NCBI GenBank assembly: GCA_900554325.1 | Contig: USHA01000008.1 | Span: 1-41,138, forward strand | Length of the DNA stretch: 41,138 bases | Reading direction: 5' to 3' | Origin: an uncultured Collinsella sp. | GTDB taxonomy: Bacteria > Actinomycetota > Coriobacteriia > Coriobacteriales > Coriobacteriaceae | Shown: piece after piece, positions 15,401 to 23,853 of the stretch | How positions within the stretch are numbered: the stretch's first letter is position 1 | How the letters are laid out: each line of letters opens with the position of its first letter | Program-made: the position numbers and the translations under genes | The notes under the pieces: generated by a model | What the model was told of the DNA's origin: nothing | What the model saw: the letters and a program-made list of their open reading frames with translations, nothing else | Databases searched by the model: none

Positions 15401-16298
15401 TGTAAAGAAACGTGGTGGATTGGGACGTGGACTCAATGCTTTGGTCTCAGAGGCCGAGTATGAGACCGGTGGTTCGGCTGCATCCGCGTCAAAGGCTGCA
15501 TCTGAAACGAAACTACCTATTGAGGATATTGTTCCCAACCCTAACCAGCCGCGAATTCACTTTAACGAAACCGAACTTCGCGAGTTGAGCGAGTCAATCC
15601 AAGAACATGGCGTTTTGCAGCCGCTTTTGGTTCGCAAGCATGGAAACGGCTATGAGATCATCGCTGGTGAGCGTCGTTACCAGGCGTCAAAGCTTGCTGG
15701 CCTTGAAGAATTGCCAGTCATCATTAAAGAGGTAAATGATGAAGAGATGCTTGCTCTTGCTCTTATCGAAAACCTTCAGCGTTCTGATCTGAATCCCGTC
15801 GAAGAGGCCAAGGGCTATCGTCAGCTTATCGATGCCAGCGGTATGACCCAAGAGGCATTGTCGAAGGCAGTAAGCAAGTCACGCTCTGCAATTACAAACT
15901 CACTGCGTCTTCTCGATCTCCCCGAAGTAGTTCAGCAGATGATTTTTGAGGGCAAACTTACTGCTGGTCATGCACGTGCGATTCTTGCAGTTCCCTATGA
16001 GGACGCGCGTATTCGACTTGCAGAGAAAGTTGTTACAGAGGGCCTTTCCGTAAGAGCGACAGAAAATCTTGCTCCGTTGTTTTCTGCCGGAGAGACACCT
16101 AAGACGCCAAGGCCTGCGACGCCTCAGTCTTTTAAAAAGGCCGCCCGTGTGCTTCGCCAGGTATTTAATACCAACGTGCGTGTGAAGAGCTCGCGTGGAA
16201 AGAATAAGATCGAGATTGAGTTTAAAGACGAGGAAGAGCTCTCTCGTATTCTTGGCGAAATGATTCAGTTTGATCAAGTAGGCCAAGATGAGGAATAA
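15393..16298 (+). CDS. parB: Chromosome-partitioning protein ParB (Spo0J)
   Basis: CTP-dependent DNA clamp that loads at parS and spreads. The 301-residue product has the N-terminal ParA-stimulating motif KRGGLGRGLNAL (6-17), the CTPase motif GERRYQA (92-98), ENLQRSDLNPVEEA (127-140), a helix-turn-helix at about 150-178 that reads parS, and a basic C-terminal dimerisation region. Start is a GTG overlapping parA, and the end overlaps the following small gene by 11 bp, so the three genes form one tightly coupled unit. Confidence 0.97.
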   Translation: MPSVKKRGGLGRGLNALVSEAEYETGGSAASASKAASETKLPIEDIVPNPNQPRIHFNETELRELSESIQEHGVLQPLLVRKHGNGYEIIAGERRYQASKLAGLEELPVIIKEVNDEEMLALALIENLQRSDLNPVEEAKGYRQLIDASGMTQEALSKAVSKSRSAITNSLRLLDLPEVVQQMIFEGKLTAGHARAILAVPYEDARIRLAEKVVTEGLSVRATENLAPLFSAGETPKTPRPATPQSFKKAARVLRQVFNTNVRVKSSRGKNKIEIEFKDEEELSRILGEMIQFDQVGQDEE

Positions 16299-16542
16299 GA
16301 TTTTAACAGCGATTGCATTGGCGACGACTGTCGCGGCTGGTGCCTTTGCTGGATATAAGATCGCGACAGACGATGAACTTAGAGGTCGTTTGCTTCGTGG
16401 CGCGCAAGATATCGTCGATACTTCCAAAAAGAAATTGGATGTTATGACAGAAGATGTTGCCATGCGTACTGCTCAGGTAACGAAGAATCCCAAGATTAAT
16501 CAAGGCTGGGTCAGCAACCAATGGGAAAATGTAGGCTATTAG
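16288..16542 (+). CDS. Small membrane-anchored protein, third gene of the parAB unit
   Basis: An 84-residue product of unknown function. Residues 4-23 form one hydrophobic segment after a short basic start (MRNK), so it is a membrane anchor or uncleaved signal. The remainder is a charged, probably helical tail (ELRGRLLRGAQDIVDTSKKKLDVMTEDV), ending aromatic (WVSNQWENVGY). The layout resembles short YtxH-like anchors, but I see no diagnostic motif. It overlaps the parB 3' end by 11 bp and has parB-like codon use, so it is likely translated with parB. A terminator follows. Confidence 0.7.
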   Translation: MRNKILTAIALATTVAAGAFAGYKIATDDELRGRLLRGAQDIVDTSKKKLDVMTEDVAMRTAQVTKNPKINQGWVSNQWENVGY

Positions 16543-16550
16543 GTACCTAA
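16539..16550. repeat. 12-bp palindrome TTAGGTACCTAA, copy 2
   Basis: Identical to 13035-13046, overlapping the stop codon of the small gene after parB. Confidence 0.5.
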
Positions 16551-16569
16551 CAATTACTCAGCATATTCT

Positions 16570-16611
16570 AAGGGGTCCTTGTCCGATTCACGAGGCAAGG
16601 ACCCCTTATTT
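16570..16611 (+). terminator. Intrinsic terminator of the parAB unit
   Basis: Arms AAGGGGTCCTTG (16570-16581) and CAAGGACCCCTT (16596-16607) with a 14-base loop, then ATTTT. Confidence 0.8.
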
Positions 16612-16666
16612 TGACCGTAAAAATGGGACCAGCAGCAGCTGATTCAAAATTAAGGTTATTAAATGA

Positions 16667-16703
16667 AACGGCCACGGTTGCATATCCTGCAACCGTGGCC
16701 GTT
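16667..16703 (-). terminator. Hairpin terminator of rlmN
   Basis: A perfect 16-bp stem (AACGGCCACGGTTGCA and its complement, 5-base loop) downstream of rlmN on its coding strand, followed by a moderately T-rich TCATTTAATAA. Long stem, weak T-tract. Confidence 0.6.
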
Positions 16704-16706
16704 CGA

Positions 16707-16722
16707 TGTTTCACATGAAACG
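16707..16722. promoter_or_regulatory. Degenerate parS site downstream of rlmN
   Basis: TGTTTCACATGAAACG matches the parS consensus at 14 of 16 positions. It lies between the rlmN stop and its terminator hairpin, 2.1 kb from the main parS array. Confidence 0.6.
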
Positions 16723-16740
16723 TTTTGGGGTGCGACTCCC

Positions 16741-17793
16741 CTATGCGTTCTTCTGAACTTTGAAGCGCTGCTTCAGCTGTCCGCAAGCGGCGTCAATATC
16801 GTTACCACGGGAGTTACGAATCGTGGTCTCGATGCCACGGGACTCAAGACGACGCTGAAGATCCTCAACCTTATGAATCGGCGACGGCTTGAGCGGGCTG
16901 CCCTCGATGTCGTTAAGCTGAATGAGGTTAACGTGGCACAGCGTTCCCTCGCAGAAGTCGCAGAGCGCCTGCATCTCGGGATTCGTATCGTTGACGCCTT
17001 CGATCATTGCATACTCATAGGTCGGGCGGCGGCCAGTCTTCTCGGTGTAGAGCTGAAGCGCTTCGTGAAGGCGAAGCAGCGTGTACTTCTTAACACCGGG
17101 CATGAGCTTATTGCGCATCGACTGGATGGCGGAATGCAGTGAAACAGCAAGCGTGAACTGCTCGGGGATGTCGGCAAATTTGCGAATACCGGGAATAACG
17201 CCACTGGTAGAGACGGTGAGGTGACGAGCGCCGATACCGATGCCATCGGGGTCGTTGAGAATTCGCAGCGCCTTGAGAACCTCGTCGTAGTTGGCAAACG
17301 GCTCGCCCTGGCCCATGAAGACAACGCTCGTGGCACGCTCGCCAAAGTCGTTGGATACATGAAGTACCTGGTCGACAATCTCTTGAGCGGTCAGAGAACG
17401 CTTGAGGCCGTTGAGACCGGTAGCGCAGAAGGCACAGCCCATGCCACAGCCTGCCTGGGTGGAAACGCAGACGGAAAGCTTGTTACGACGGGGCATGCCA
17501 ACAGTCTCGACGGAAACGCCGTCGTGGTACTCGAGCAGATACTTGCGCGAGCCATCTTTGGAAACTTGCTTGGTGAGTTCAGTGGGCGTGTCAAAGGCAA
17601 AAGCCTCTTTAAGCTGCTCGCGGAAAGCCTTGGGAAGGTTGGTCATATCGTCAAACGAACAAACGTTCTTCTCGAAGACCCATTCGATGAGCTGCTTCGC
17701 GCGGAAGGCGGGCTGGCCAAGTTCGGCCACGAGCTCGCGAATATCGTTTTGGCTCAAGTCGCGAATGTCCTGAGATTTAGTCCTGGGATTCAT
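16741..17793 (-). CDS. rlmN: 23S rRNA/tRNA adenine-C2 methyltransferase RlmN
   Basis: Radical-SAM enzyme that makes 2-methyladenosine in 23S rRNA (A2503) and some tRNAs. The 350-residue product has the 4Fe-4S motif C116-x3-C120-x2-C123, and the two additional catalytic cysteines expected for RlmN, C109 (CVSTQAGC) and C337 (DAACGQL). FMGQGEP and STSGVIPGI are also typical. GAAAGG lies 5 bases before the ATG. It is a single minus-strand gene between the par unit and ddl, with its own terminator. No sign of Cfr-type features. Confidence 0.96.
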   Translation of the reverse strand: MNPRTKSQDIRDLSQNDIRELVAELGQPAFRAKQLIEWVFEKNVCSFDDMTNLPKAFREQLKEAFAFDTPTELTKQVSKDGSRKYLLEYHDGVSVETVGMPRRNKLSVCVSTQAGCGMGCAFCATGLNGLKRSLTAQEIVDQVLHVSNDFGERATSVVFMGQGEPFANYDEVLKALRILNDPDGIGIGARHLTVSTSGVIPGIRKFADIPEQFTLAVSLHSAIQSMRNKLMPGVKKYTLLRLHEALQLYTEKTGRRPTYEYAMIEGVNDTNPEMQALCDFCEGTLCHVNLIQLNDIEGSPLKPSPIHKVEDLQRRLESRGIETTIRNSRGNDIDAACGQLKQRFKVQKNA

Positions 17794-17878
17794 GGAAGCC
17801 TTTCGATTTTGGGGAAACGTAGAGGGTATCGCTACAATATGGTATCAGCTGCAGAAATTATAGAGGAGGAGTCTGCCC

Positions 17879-18844
17879 ATGCCGGGTAAAAGCCTAGAGA
17901 ACATGCACGTAGCGGTCTTGGCGGGCGGTCATTCCGCTGAGCGCGAGATCTCGCTCAATTCGGGAAAGAACGTTGTGGTGGCACTGAAGGAAGCCGGCTA
18001 CACCTCGGTGGAGCTGCTCGATACGGCCGCTGATGACTTTATGGTAACCATGGCGACCGGCGGCTTTGACGTGGCGTTTATCGCCATGCACGGTGCCGGC
18101 GGCGAGGATGGCGCCATGCAGGGCGCCATGGAGACCCTGGGTATCCCCTACACGGCCTCGGGCGTGCTTGCCAGCGCCTGCGGTGCCGACAAGGAGGTCT
18201 CTAAGCTCCTGTACGCCAAGGCGGGCATTCCCATTGCCCCCGGCCTCGCACTCGAGGTGGGCGATGAAGTCGATATCGATCATATCGTCGAGGTTTGTGG
18301 CGAGCGCTGCTTTGTGAAGCCGGCCGTCAACGGTTCCAGCTATGGCATTTCCCTGGTCCATGAGCCCTCCGAGCTGCCCGCGGCAATTGCCAAGGCGTTT
18401 GAGTACGGCGACAAAGTGCTGGTCGAGAAGTGCATCGAGGGTACCGAGATCACCGTCGGCGTGTACGGCGAGGACGACGTGCGCGCTCTGCCGATTGTCG
18501 AGATTCGTAAGCCCAAGGACTGCGAGTTCTACGATCTGGACGTGAAGTATGTCGACCCTACGGACATCCATCGCATTCCGGCGCAGATTTCACCCGAGAA
18601 TTACACTCGCGCTCAGGAGCTTGCCTGCGCTGCTCACAAGGCCCTCGGTTGCCTGGGCATCTCGCGCAGCGATTTTATCGTGAGCGAGGACGGCCCCGTC
18701 ATCCTCGAGACCAATACCATTCCCGGCATGACCGATACGTCGCTGTATCCGGATGAGATCCGCCACACCGACGACATGACGTTCCCGCAGGTCTGTGACA
18801 GCCTGATCCGTATGGGCCTTCGTCGAGCGGGCATTGCATGCTAA
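17879..18844 (+). CDS. ddl: D-alanine--D-alanine ligase
   Basis: ATP-grasp ligase that makes the D-Ala-D-Ala dipeptide for peptidoglycan. 321 residues. Visible motifs: LAGGHSAEREISLNSG (14-29, with the catalytic Glu), MHGAGGEDGAM (70-80), NGSSYGISLV, and the C-terminal LETNTIPGMTDTSLYP. AGGAGG precedes the ATG. TACAAT at about 17833 may be the -10 element. The 3' end overlaps the helicase gene by 7 bp. Whether it favours D-Ala or D-Lac cannot be read from these motifs. Confidence 0.95.
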   Translation: MPGKSLENMHVAVLAGGHSAEREISLNSGKNVVVALKEAGYTSVELLDTAADDFMVTMATGGFDVAFIAMHGAGGEDGAMQGAMETLGIPYTASGVLASACGADKEVSKLLYAKAGIPIAPGLALEVGDEVDIDHIVEVCGERCFVKPAVNGSSYGISLVHEPSELPAAIAKAFEYGDKVLVEKCIEGTEITVGVYGEDDVRALPIVEIRKPKDCEFYDLDVKYVDPTDIHRIPAQISPENYTRAQELACAAHKALGCLGISRSDFIVSEDGPVILETNTIPGMTDTSLYPDEIRHTDDMTFPQVCDSLIRMGLRRAGIAC

Positions 18845-21732
18845 TCGAGGACGCGGTTTCGTCAGGAACGCCGCAGTTTGTCATCGACTCCTATGCCACG
18901 CTTGCCGAACGCGCCAAAACGCAGTCCTTCGGCCTTATCGAGGAAGATGTGATTGTCCTCGATACCGAGACCACAGGTCTTTCGGTTCAGGACAACGAGC
19001 TGATCGAGATCTCGGCGGCCCGCCTTTCGGGCCGCGAGATCGTCGACCGCTTCGATACCTTCGTGCATCCCAAGCAGCTGATTCCCGCCGAGATTACCGA
19101 GCTCACGAGCATTACAAATGCCGATGTGGCAGATGCCCCGTCGGCCGTTGAGGCCGTCGCCGCTCTCGCTGATTTTGTCGGTGGTTGCCCGGTGATCGCA
19201 CATAACGCCACGTTCGACCGCTCGTTTATCGAGTCGGTCAAAGGCGGCGTCAACGTGAGCGATATTTGGATCGATTCACTGGCGCTGTCGCGCATCGCGC
19301 TTCCGCGCCTGGCCTCGCACAAGCTGTCTTTTATGGCCGATCTGTTTGGCTGTGACTCGGTATCACACCGTGCCAATGCCGACGTCGACGCCCTGTGTGG
19401 CGTATGGCGCGTGTTGCTCGTGGCGCTCACCGACTTGCCCCAGGGCCTCATGGCGCGCCTAGCCGACATGCATACGGATGTGCCTTGGTCCTATCGTCCT
19501 ATCTTCTCATTCTTGGCGGGGCAGAACCCTGGTTCTATCTTCTCTCTCAGCGCCGCTCGTGCTGACGTTCTCAAGGCCGATCGCGCCGACGATCGGGTGG
19601 ACGCCGACGAACTGCCGGTCCTCAAGATGCCGAGTCGTGAGGAGATTGAGGCAGACTATGCGCCGGGTGGCCTGGTCAATCGCATGTATCCCACTTACGA
19701 GCCGCGTGATGAGCAGATCGCGATGGCGCTCGAGGTCCGCGATGCGCTGGTCACGGGCACTCATCGTGTAATTGAGGCGGGCACAGGCGTCGGCAAATCG
19801 ATGGCCTATCTGGTACCTTTTGCCGAGGCAGCGCGCCGTAACAACATCACGGTTGGTATTGCGACCAAATCGAACAATCTTGCCGACCAGCTCATGTACC
19901 ATGAGCTGCCAAAACTTGCCGAGCAACTGGACGGTGGTCTGTCATTTTGCGCTCTCAAGGGCTATGACCACTATCCGTGCCTGCGCAAGCTTGAGCGCAT
20001 GAGCCGCAGCCAGGTCGAGATTACCACCAAGCGCGATCCGGCGGACACGCTCACGGCGGTCGCGGTCATTATGGCGTACGTCTGCCAATCAGCCGATGGC
20101 GACCTCGACTCGCTCGGCATTCGGTGGCGCAGCGTCAACCGCCCCGACTTTACGACGGCCTCGCGCGAGTGTGCTCGTCGCCTCTGCCCGTTTTTCCCTG
20201 ATAAATGTTTGGTCCACGGCGCTCGCCGTCGTGCGGCGCATGCCGATGTGGTGGTCACCAACCATTCCCTGCTGTTCCGCAATGTCGCGGCCGAGGGCAG
20301 GATTTTACCTCCGATTCGTCATTGGGTAATCGACGAGGCCCATTCCATCGAGCGCGAGGCGCGCCGTCAGTGGGCGCGCGTGGTGTCGGCGGATGAATCG
20401 CGCGTTCTGTTTGAGCGCCTGGGTGGCTCGAGCGCCGGCGCGCTAAGCCAGGTTTCCCGTGATTTGGCAACCTCCGAGGGCTCTACGCTCTATCTGGGCC
20501 TTACTGCCAAGGCGACGTCGACGGTTGCGCGCGCGAGCATGGCAATCGCCGACGTGTTCGATGGCGTTCGCGAGCTCGGCCGCCGTGCGCGTGGGGGTTA
20601 TGACAATGCCAATCTATGGATTGGCCCCGAGCTGCGCGAATCTGACGACTGGCATGATTTCTTACAGTCGGCCTACACTGGCATCGACGCATTGGAACAA
20701 GCTGACAAGAGCGTCGACGCGCTGGTGCAAGCCGTCGCCGCCGACAAGCCCGAGGTTGTTGTCGACTTGGGTGATATCTCGCGCCGCCTGCACGAGCTGG
20801 CCGAGAACCTCAAGCTCATCATTGATGGCACCGATGAACACTACGTGTATTCGCTGCAGGTCAATCGCAGGTTGCGTGCCGGCGGAGAGTCAATGACCGC
20901 AGAGCGCATCGACATTGGCGAGGCCTTGGCAACCGAGTGGCTGCCCGAGGTTCACACGGCTATCTTTGCCTCGGCGACCATGACGGTGTCCAAAAGCTTT
21001 GAACACTTTAACCACGCGGTCGGCCTCGATCGCATCGGTGCTTCAACATCCTCATCGTTGCACTTGGACTCGAGCTACGACTTCGATTCGAACATGTCTG
21101 TAGTCGTTGCGGGCGATATCCCCGATCCGCGCGATCGTGAGAGCTATCTTACGGCGCTCGAGCGCGTGCTGGTCGACGCCCATCTTGCCATGGGCGGATC
21201 GGTGCTCACACTGTTCACCAATCGGCGCGACATGGAAGACCTGTACGCCCGCGTTGAGCCCAAGATGACCCGTGCGGGTCTGGAGCTCAACTGCCAGCAG
21301 CGCAACTCATCTCCTCGTCGCCTGCGCGACCGGTTTATCAACGAGCCGACCTCGTCGCTTTTTGCGCTTAAGGCCTTCTGGGAGGGATTCGACGCCAGCG
21401 GCGAGACGCTGCGCTGCGTCATCATTCCCAAGCTGCCGTTCTCGAGCCCCACGGACCCGCTCTCGTGCGAGCGCAACCTGCGCGAAGACCGCGCTTGGGC
21501 GCGCTATTCGCTGCCCGAGGCGGTGCTCGAGGTCAAGCAGGCGGCTGGCCGCCTTATCCGCTCGTCGACCGATTGCGGCGTGCTGATTCTGGCCGACCCG
21601 CGCCTGGTGACGAAGGGCTACGGAAAGAAGTTCTTAACGTCGCTGCCCACGAGCTCCTACCAGCGCATCGAATCGGCGCAGATCGGTCACTATCTGCAAC
21701 TGTGGCGCGCACGTCACGAGCGGCGGCGCTAA
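18838..21732 (+). CDS. dinG: Exonuclease-DinG fusion helicase
   Basis: A 964-residue protein with two modules. Residues 38-190 form a DEDDh 3'-5' exonuclease of the DnaQ family: D42 and E44 (LDTETTGL), D127 (HNATFD), H177 and D182 (HRANADVD). The rest is an XPD/DinG-type superfamily 2 helicase with Walker A GTGVGKS (315-321), four Cys placed for a 4Fe-4S cluster (C381, C445, C450, C457), DEAH at 499-502, and QAAGRLIRS near the C-terminus. All catalytic residues of both modules appear present, so it is probably an active repair nuclease-helicase. Translation is coupled to ddl (ATGCTAA overlap). Its stop overlaps the stop of the convergent WYL gene. Confidence 0.92.
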   Translation: MLIEDAVSSGTPQFVIDSYATLAERAKTQSFGLIEEDVIVLDTETTGLSVQDNELIEISAARLSGREIVDRFDTFVHPKQLIPAEITELTSITNADVADAPSAVEAVAALADFVGGCPVIAHNATFDRSFIESVKGGVNVSDIWIDSLALSRIALPRLASHKLSFMADLFGCDSVSHRANADVDALCGVWRVLLVALTDLPQGLMARLADMHTDVPWSYRPIFSFLAGQNPGSIFSLSAARADVLKADRADDRVDADELPVLKMPSREEIEADYAPGGLVNRMYPTYEPRDEQIAMALEVRDALVTGTHRVIEAGTGVGKSMAYLVPFAEAARRNNITVGIATKSNNLADQLMYHELPKLAEQLDGGLSFCALKGYDHYPCLRKLERMSRSQVEITTKRDPADTLTAVAVIMAYVCQSADGDLDSLGIRWRSVNRPDFTTASRECARRLCPFFPDKCLVHGARRRAAHADVVVTNHSLLFRNVAAEGRILPPIRHWVIDEAHSIEREARRQWARVVSADESRVLFERLGGSSAGALSQVSRDLATSEGSTLYLGLTAKATSTVARASMAIADVFDGVRELGRRARGGYDNANLWIGPELRESDDWHDFLQSAYTGIDALEQADKSVDALVQAVAADKPEVVVDLGDISRRLHELAENLKLIIDGTDEHYVYSLQVNRRLRAGGESMTAERIDIGEALATEWLPEVHTAIFASATMTVSKSFEHFNHAVGLDRIGASTSSSLHLDSSYDFDSNMSVVVAGDIPDPRDRESYLTALERVLVDAHLAMGGSVLTLFTNRRDMEDLYARVEPKMTRAGLELNCQQRNSSPRRLRDRFINEPTSSLFALKAFWEGFDASGETLRCVIIPKLPFSSPTDPLSCERNLREDRAWARYSLPEAVLEVKQAAGRLIRSSTDCGVLILADPRLVTKGYGKKFLTSLPTSSYQRIESAQIGHYLQLWRARHERRR

Positions 21733-22646
21733 AGCGGACAGACGAGGGTTTTTGCCATATCGCACAGACGCTTTGACAGGGCGGGGTCATCCAAGATGCG
21801 GATGGCTCCGCCCGCTGCGATTACCTGGCTCAGTAGCCAACGCTCGGAGCCGTAATGCACGGTTACCGTTGCCATGTCTGCCCCGCTGCGCTCGATTAGG
21901 GTGATGCCGGCCCAGTCCAGATGCTCCGCCATATCGAATGGCATCAAGAGCTTTGCGCTACGCTGCGTCCGGGCAAGGGAATCGTGGAGGGATGCGACGC
22001 CCGGTGTGTGAGGCACGACGGAGTCTTCCGTCAAGGTGAGTCCCTCGATTTTATCCATGCGATAGGTGCGCTGCTCATCGATCGCGATGTCCCAGGCAAT
22101 CAGGTATGTTTGGTCGCCGTTTGCCGTAATGCGCAAGGGGTCGACCAGACGCTCGCGTGGCCGCGCATCGTCCATCGAGCGATACGAGATGCGGCAACGA
22201 ACACCGTCCTGAATGGCGCAGCTCAGCTGCTGCCAGTGCGACCCGTGGTTGACGGTGTCAAAGACGCGCTGGTTATAGCCGAGCTCTTCGGGCAGAAGGG
22301 CATGTCGAATCCGAGCTGCCGTCTGCGGCTCGATCCCCAACGATTCAAGTTCATGGTTGAGCACGGCGCCCTCGGCGGCACTCAGGCGCAACGGTAGCAC
22401 GCGCCCGGCGTCACCAGTGAGGGCCACGCGCTCGCTGCGGCATTCGCAGATGATGCGCGCGCCCGATTCTCGGTCCGCGAGCGTCGAGACGATCTCGAGA
22501 ATCTCGTCGAGCGATACTCCCGTGATGTCAAAGCGGCTGCAAATCTCGGTTCGTGTCATGCCGCCATCGCCGGCGGCGTAGAGGGCCTCCATGATGTCGA
22601 TGGCGCGCGAGAGTCTCTGCTCGCTGGTGAGTTTACGCACGGGCAT
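21729..22646 (-). CDS. WYL-domain transcriptional regulator (PafC-like)
   Basis: About 305 residues. The N-terminal 70 residues (SEQRLSRAIDIMEALYAAGDGGMTRTEICSRF) form a winged helix, followed by a WYL domain near 140-215 (CRISYRSMD..., QTYLIAWDIAIDEQRTYRMDKIEGL) and a C-terminal extension. WYL proteins respond to nucleic-acid ligands. A tandem pair as here resembles actinobacterial PafB/PafC, activators of the DNA damage response. The ATG at 22646 overlaps the upstream regulator by 14 bp. A TTG at 22667 with GAAAGGA inside the added segment is the alternative. Confidence 0.82.
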   Translation of the reverse strand: MPVRKLTSEQRLSRAIDIMEALYAAGDGGMTRTEICSRFDITGVSLDEILEIVSTLADRESGARIICECRSERVALTGDAGRVLPLRLSAAEGAVLNHELESLGIEPQTAARIRHALLPEELGYNQRVFDTVNHGSHWQQLSCAIQDGVRCRISYRSMDDARPRERLVDPLRITANGDQTYLIAWDIAIDEQRTYRMDKIEGLTLTEDSVVPHTPGVASLHDSLARTQRSAKLLMPFDMAEHLDWAGITLIERSGADMATVTVHYGSERWLLSQVIAAGGAIRILDDPALSKRLCDMAKTLVCPL

Positions 22647-23655
22647 GCTCGTGCACCGTCCTTTCAATGAGGTGGTTCCACGCCTGCTTGAGCGATTTGG
22701 GGGCCATGGGCCTCATGCCGTCCATGGCGTGGGCCATGCAAAATGAGGCGGCGGCTTCAAGGTCACGCACGTCAACGGTCCAGGTCCATCCCGCATCGGT
22801 GTGTGCGAGCTCACCTCGCCCGCGCGTGAGGCCGTTGATCATATCGATCTGCGTCTGAGGGGCGAACGAGAACGTGGCTGCAACGGGCGGTCGGTCGGCG
22901 AAATCGAATTCAAAGAACAGATAGTCGTTGAGATTGAAGTCCGCAGGGATGGCGTAGGCCTTCGAAGGACGCCATGCGCGAACGATACGGTCGCAGCGGA
23001 ATGTCCTGATGTCGTCGGTGACATTGTCGAGGCCGCAGAAGTACGCCACGCCCTCGCGTTCGAACATGCCGTAGACACAGACGGTACGTTCTTTCTGCTC
23101 GCCGCGTCCGTTCTGATATAAAAATCGCAGCGCGCATCGCTCGGCAAAGGCGCTCCATACCGCATCGACGGTGGGAGAGCGGCGGATCGGTACTTCGTCC
23201 ACCGTCGTCCTGCCGGTGAGGTAGGCAATTTTGGAGCGAATATCGGCAAGCGGCGCGGCAAAGGTGGAAGAGCCGGCCGCTAGCGTCTGGTCGATGGCGT
23301 TGAGTAGGATATCGGCGTCGTCTGCGGTGATGAGGCCGCCTGCAGCAAACGTGTGCTCGCGGTCGATTGTCCACGAGCTTTCCTCGGTCTCCTGCGCACC
23401 GGCGGGGCGAACCTCCTTGATTAAGATGCCACGCTCGAGCAGTTTGTCACGATCGCGCCGAAACTTGCGCTTATCCGAGTCGATATTGCCCGAGCCATAT
23501 CCCAGGTCAGAATCCAAGACGATCTGCTCGGTCGTCAGCGGTTCGGGGGAGCTGTTGAGCACAAAGAAAAGATTGAGGATGCGCTGAGCCGTTTTATCGA
23601 AACCGGGCTCCGAATTCCCCTTTTTAATTGTCGCGGTCGCGTCGCTTGCCGTCAT
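22633..23655 (-). CDS. WYL-domain transcriptional regulator (PafB-like)
   Basis: 340 residues. An N-terminal HTH region (DKTAQRILNLFFVLNSSPEPLTTEQIV, about 20-85) is followed by a WYL domain at about 175-250 (LRFLYQNGRGEQKERTVCVYGMF, GVAYFCGLDNVTDDIRTFRCDRI). GAGG lies 6 bases before the ATG. It is the first gene of a two-gene unit with the next WYL protein, converging on dinG and diverging from the M28-like gene. The HTH and WYL order and the tandem arrangement match PafB/PafC, but the proteasome genes normally nearby in actinomycetes are absent here. Confidence 0.82.
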   Translation of the reverse strand: MTASDATATIKKGNSEPGFDKTAQRILNLFFVLNSSPEPLTTEQIVLDSDLGYGSGNIDSDKRKFRRDRDKLLERGILIKEVRPAGAQETEESSWTIDREHTFAAGGLITADDADILLNAIDQTLAAGSSTFAAPLADIRSKIAYLTGRTTVDEVPIRRSPTVDAVWSAFAERCALRFLYQNGRGEQKERTVCVYGMFEREGVAYFCGLDNVTDDIRTFRCDRIVRAWRPSKAYAIPADFNLNDYLFFEFDFADRPPVAATFSFAPQTQIDMINGLTRGRGELAHTDAGWTWTVDVRDLEAAASFCMAHAMDGMRPMAPKSLKQAWNHLIERTVHEHARA

Positions 23656-23853
23656 AGAGTCCTCGCATGAGAAGGTGGTTTGCTGCCATGATTTTAGTCC
23701 GATATGGAGATTAGGCTATATCCTTGTCCGCTCGAGGCGTTAAGATGGCCCGAATTCGGTCGTTTGCGCTCGCTCGGGGTATACTTTCGACTATATACGG
23801 TTCTAATGTGCATGCATTGGGCCTATTTGTCGGATTATGGATGTGGAGCGCAC

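Noticed and set aside
16741..17793. Cfr resistance methylase
   Set aside because: The sequence has RlmN-type motifs and a housekeeping setting, with nothing specific to Cfr.
17879..18844. Vancomycin-type D-Ala-D-Lac ligase
   Set aside because: No vanH or vanX neighbours, and the motifs fit an ordinary Ddl.
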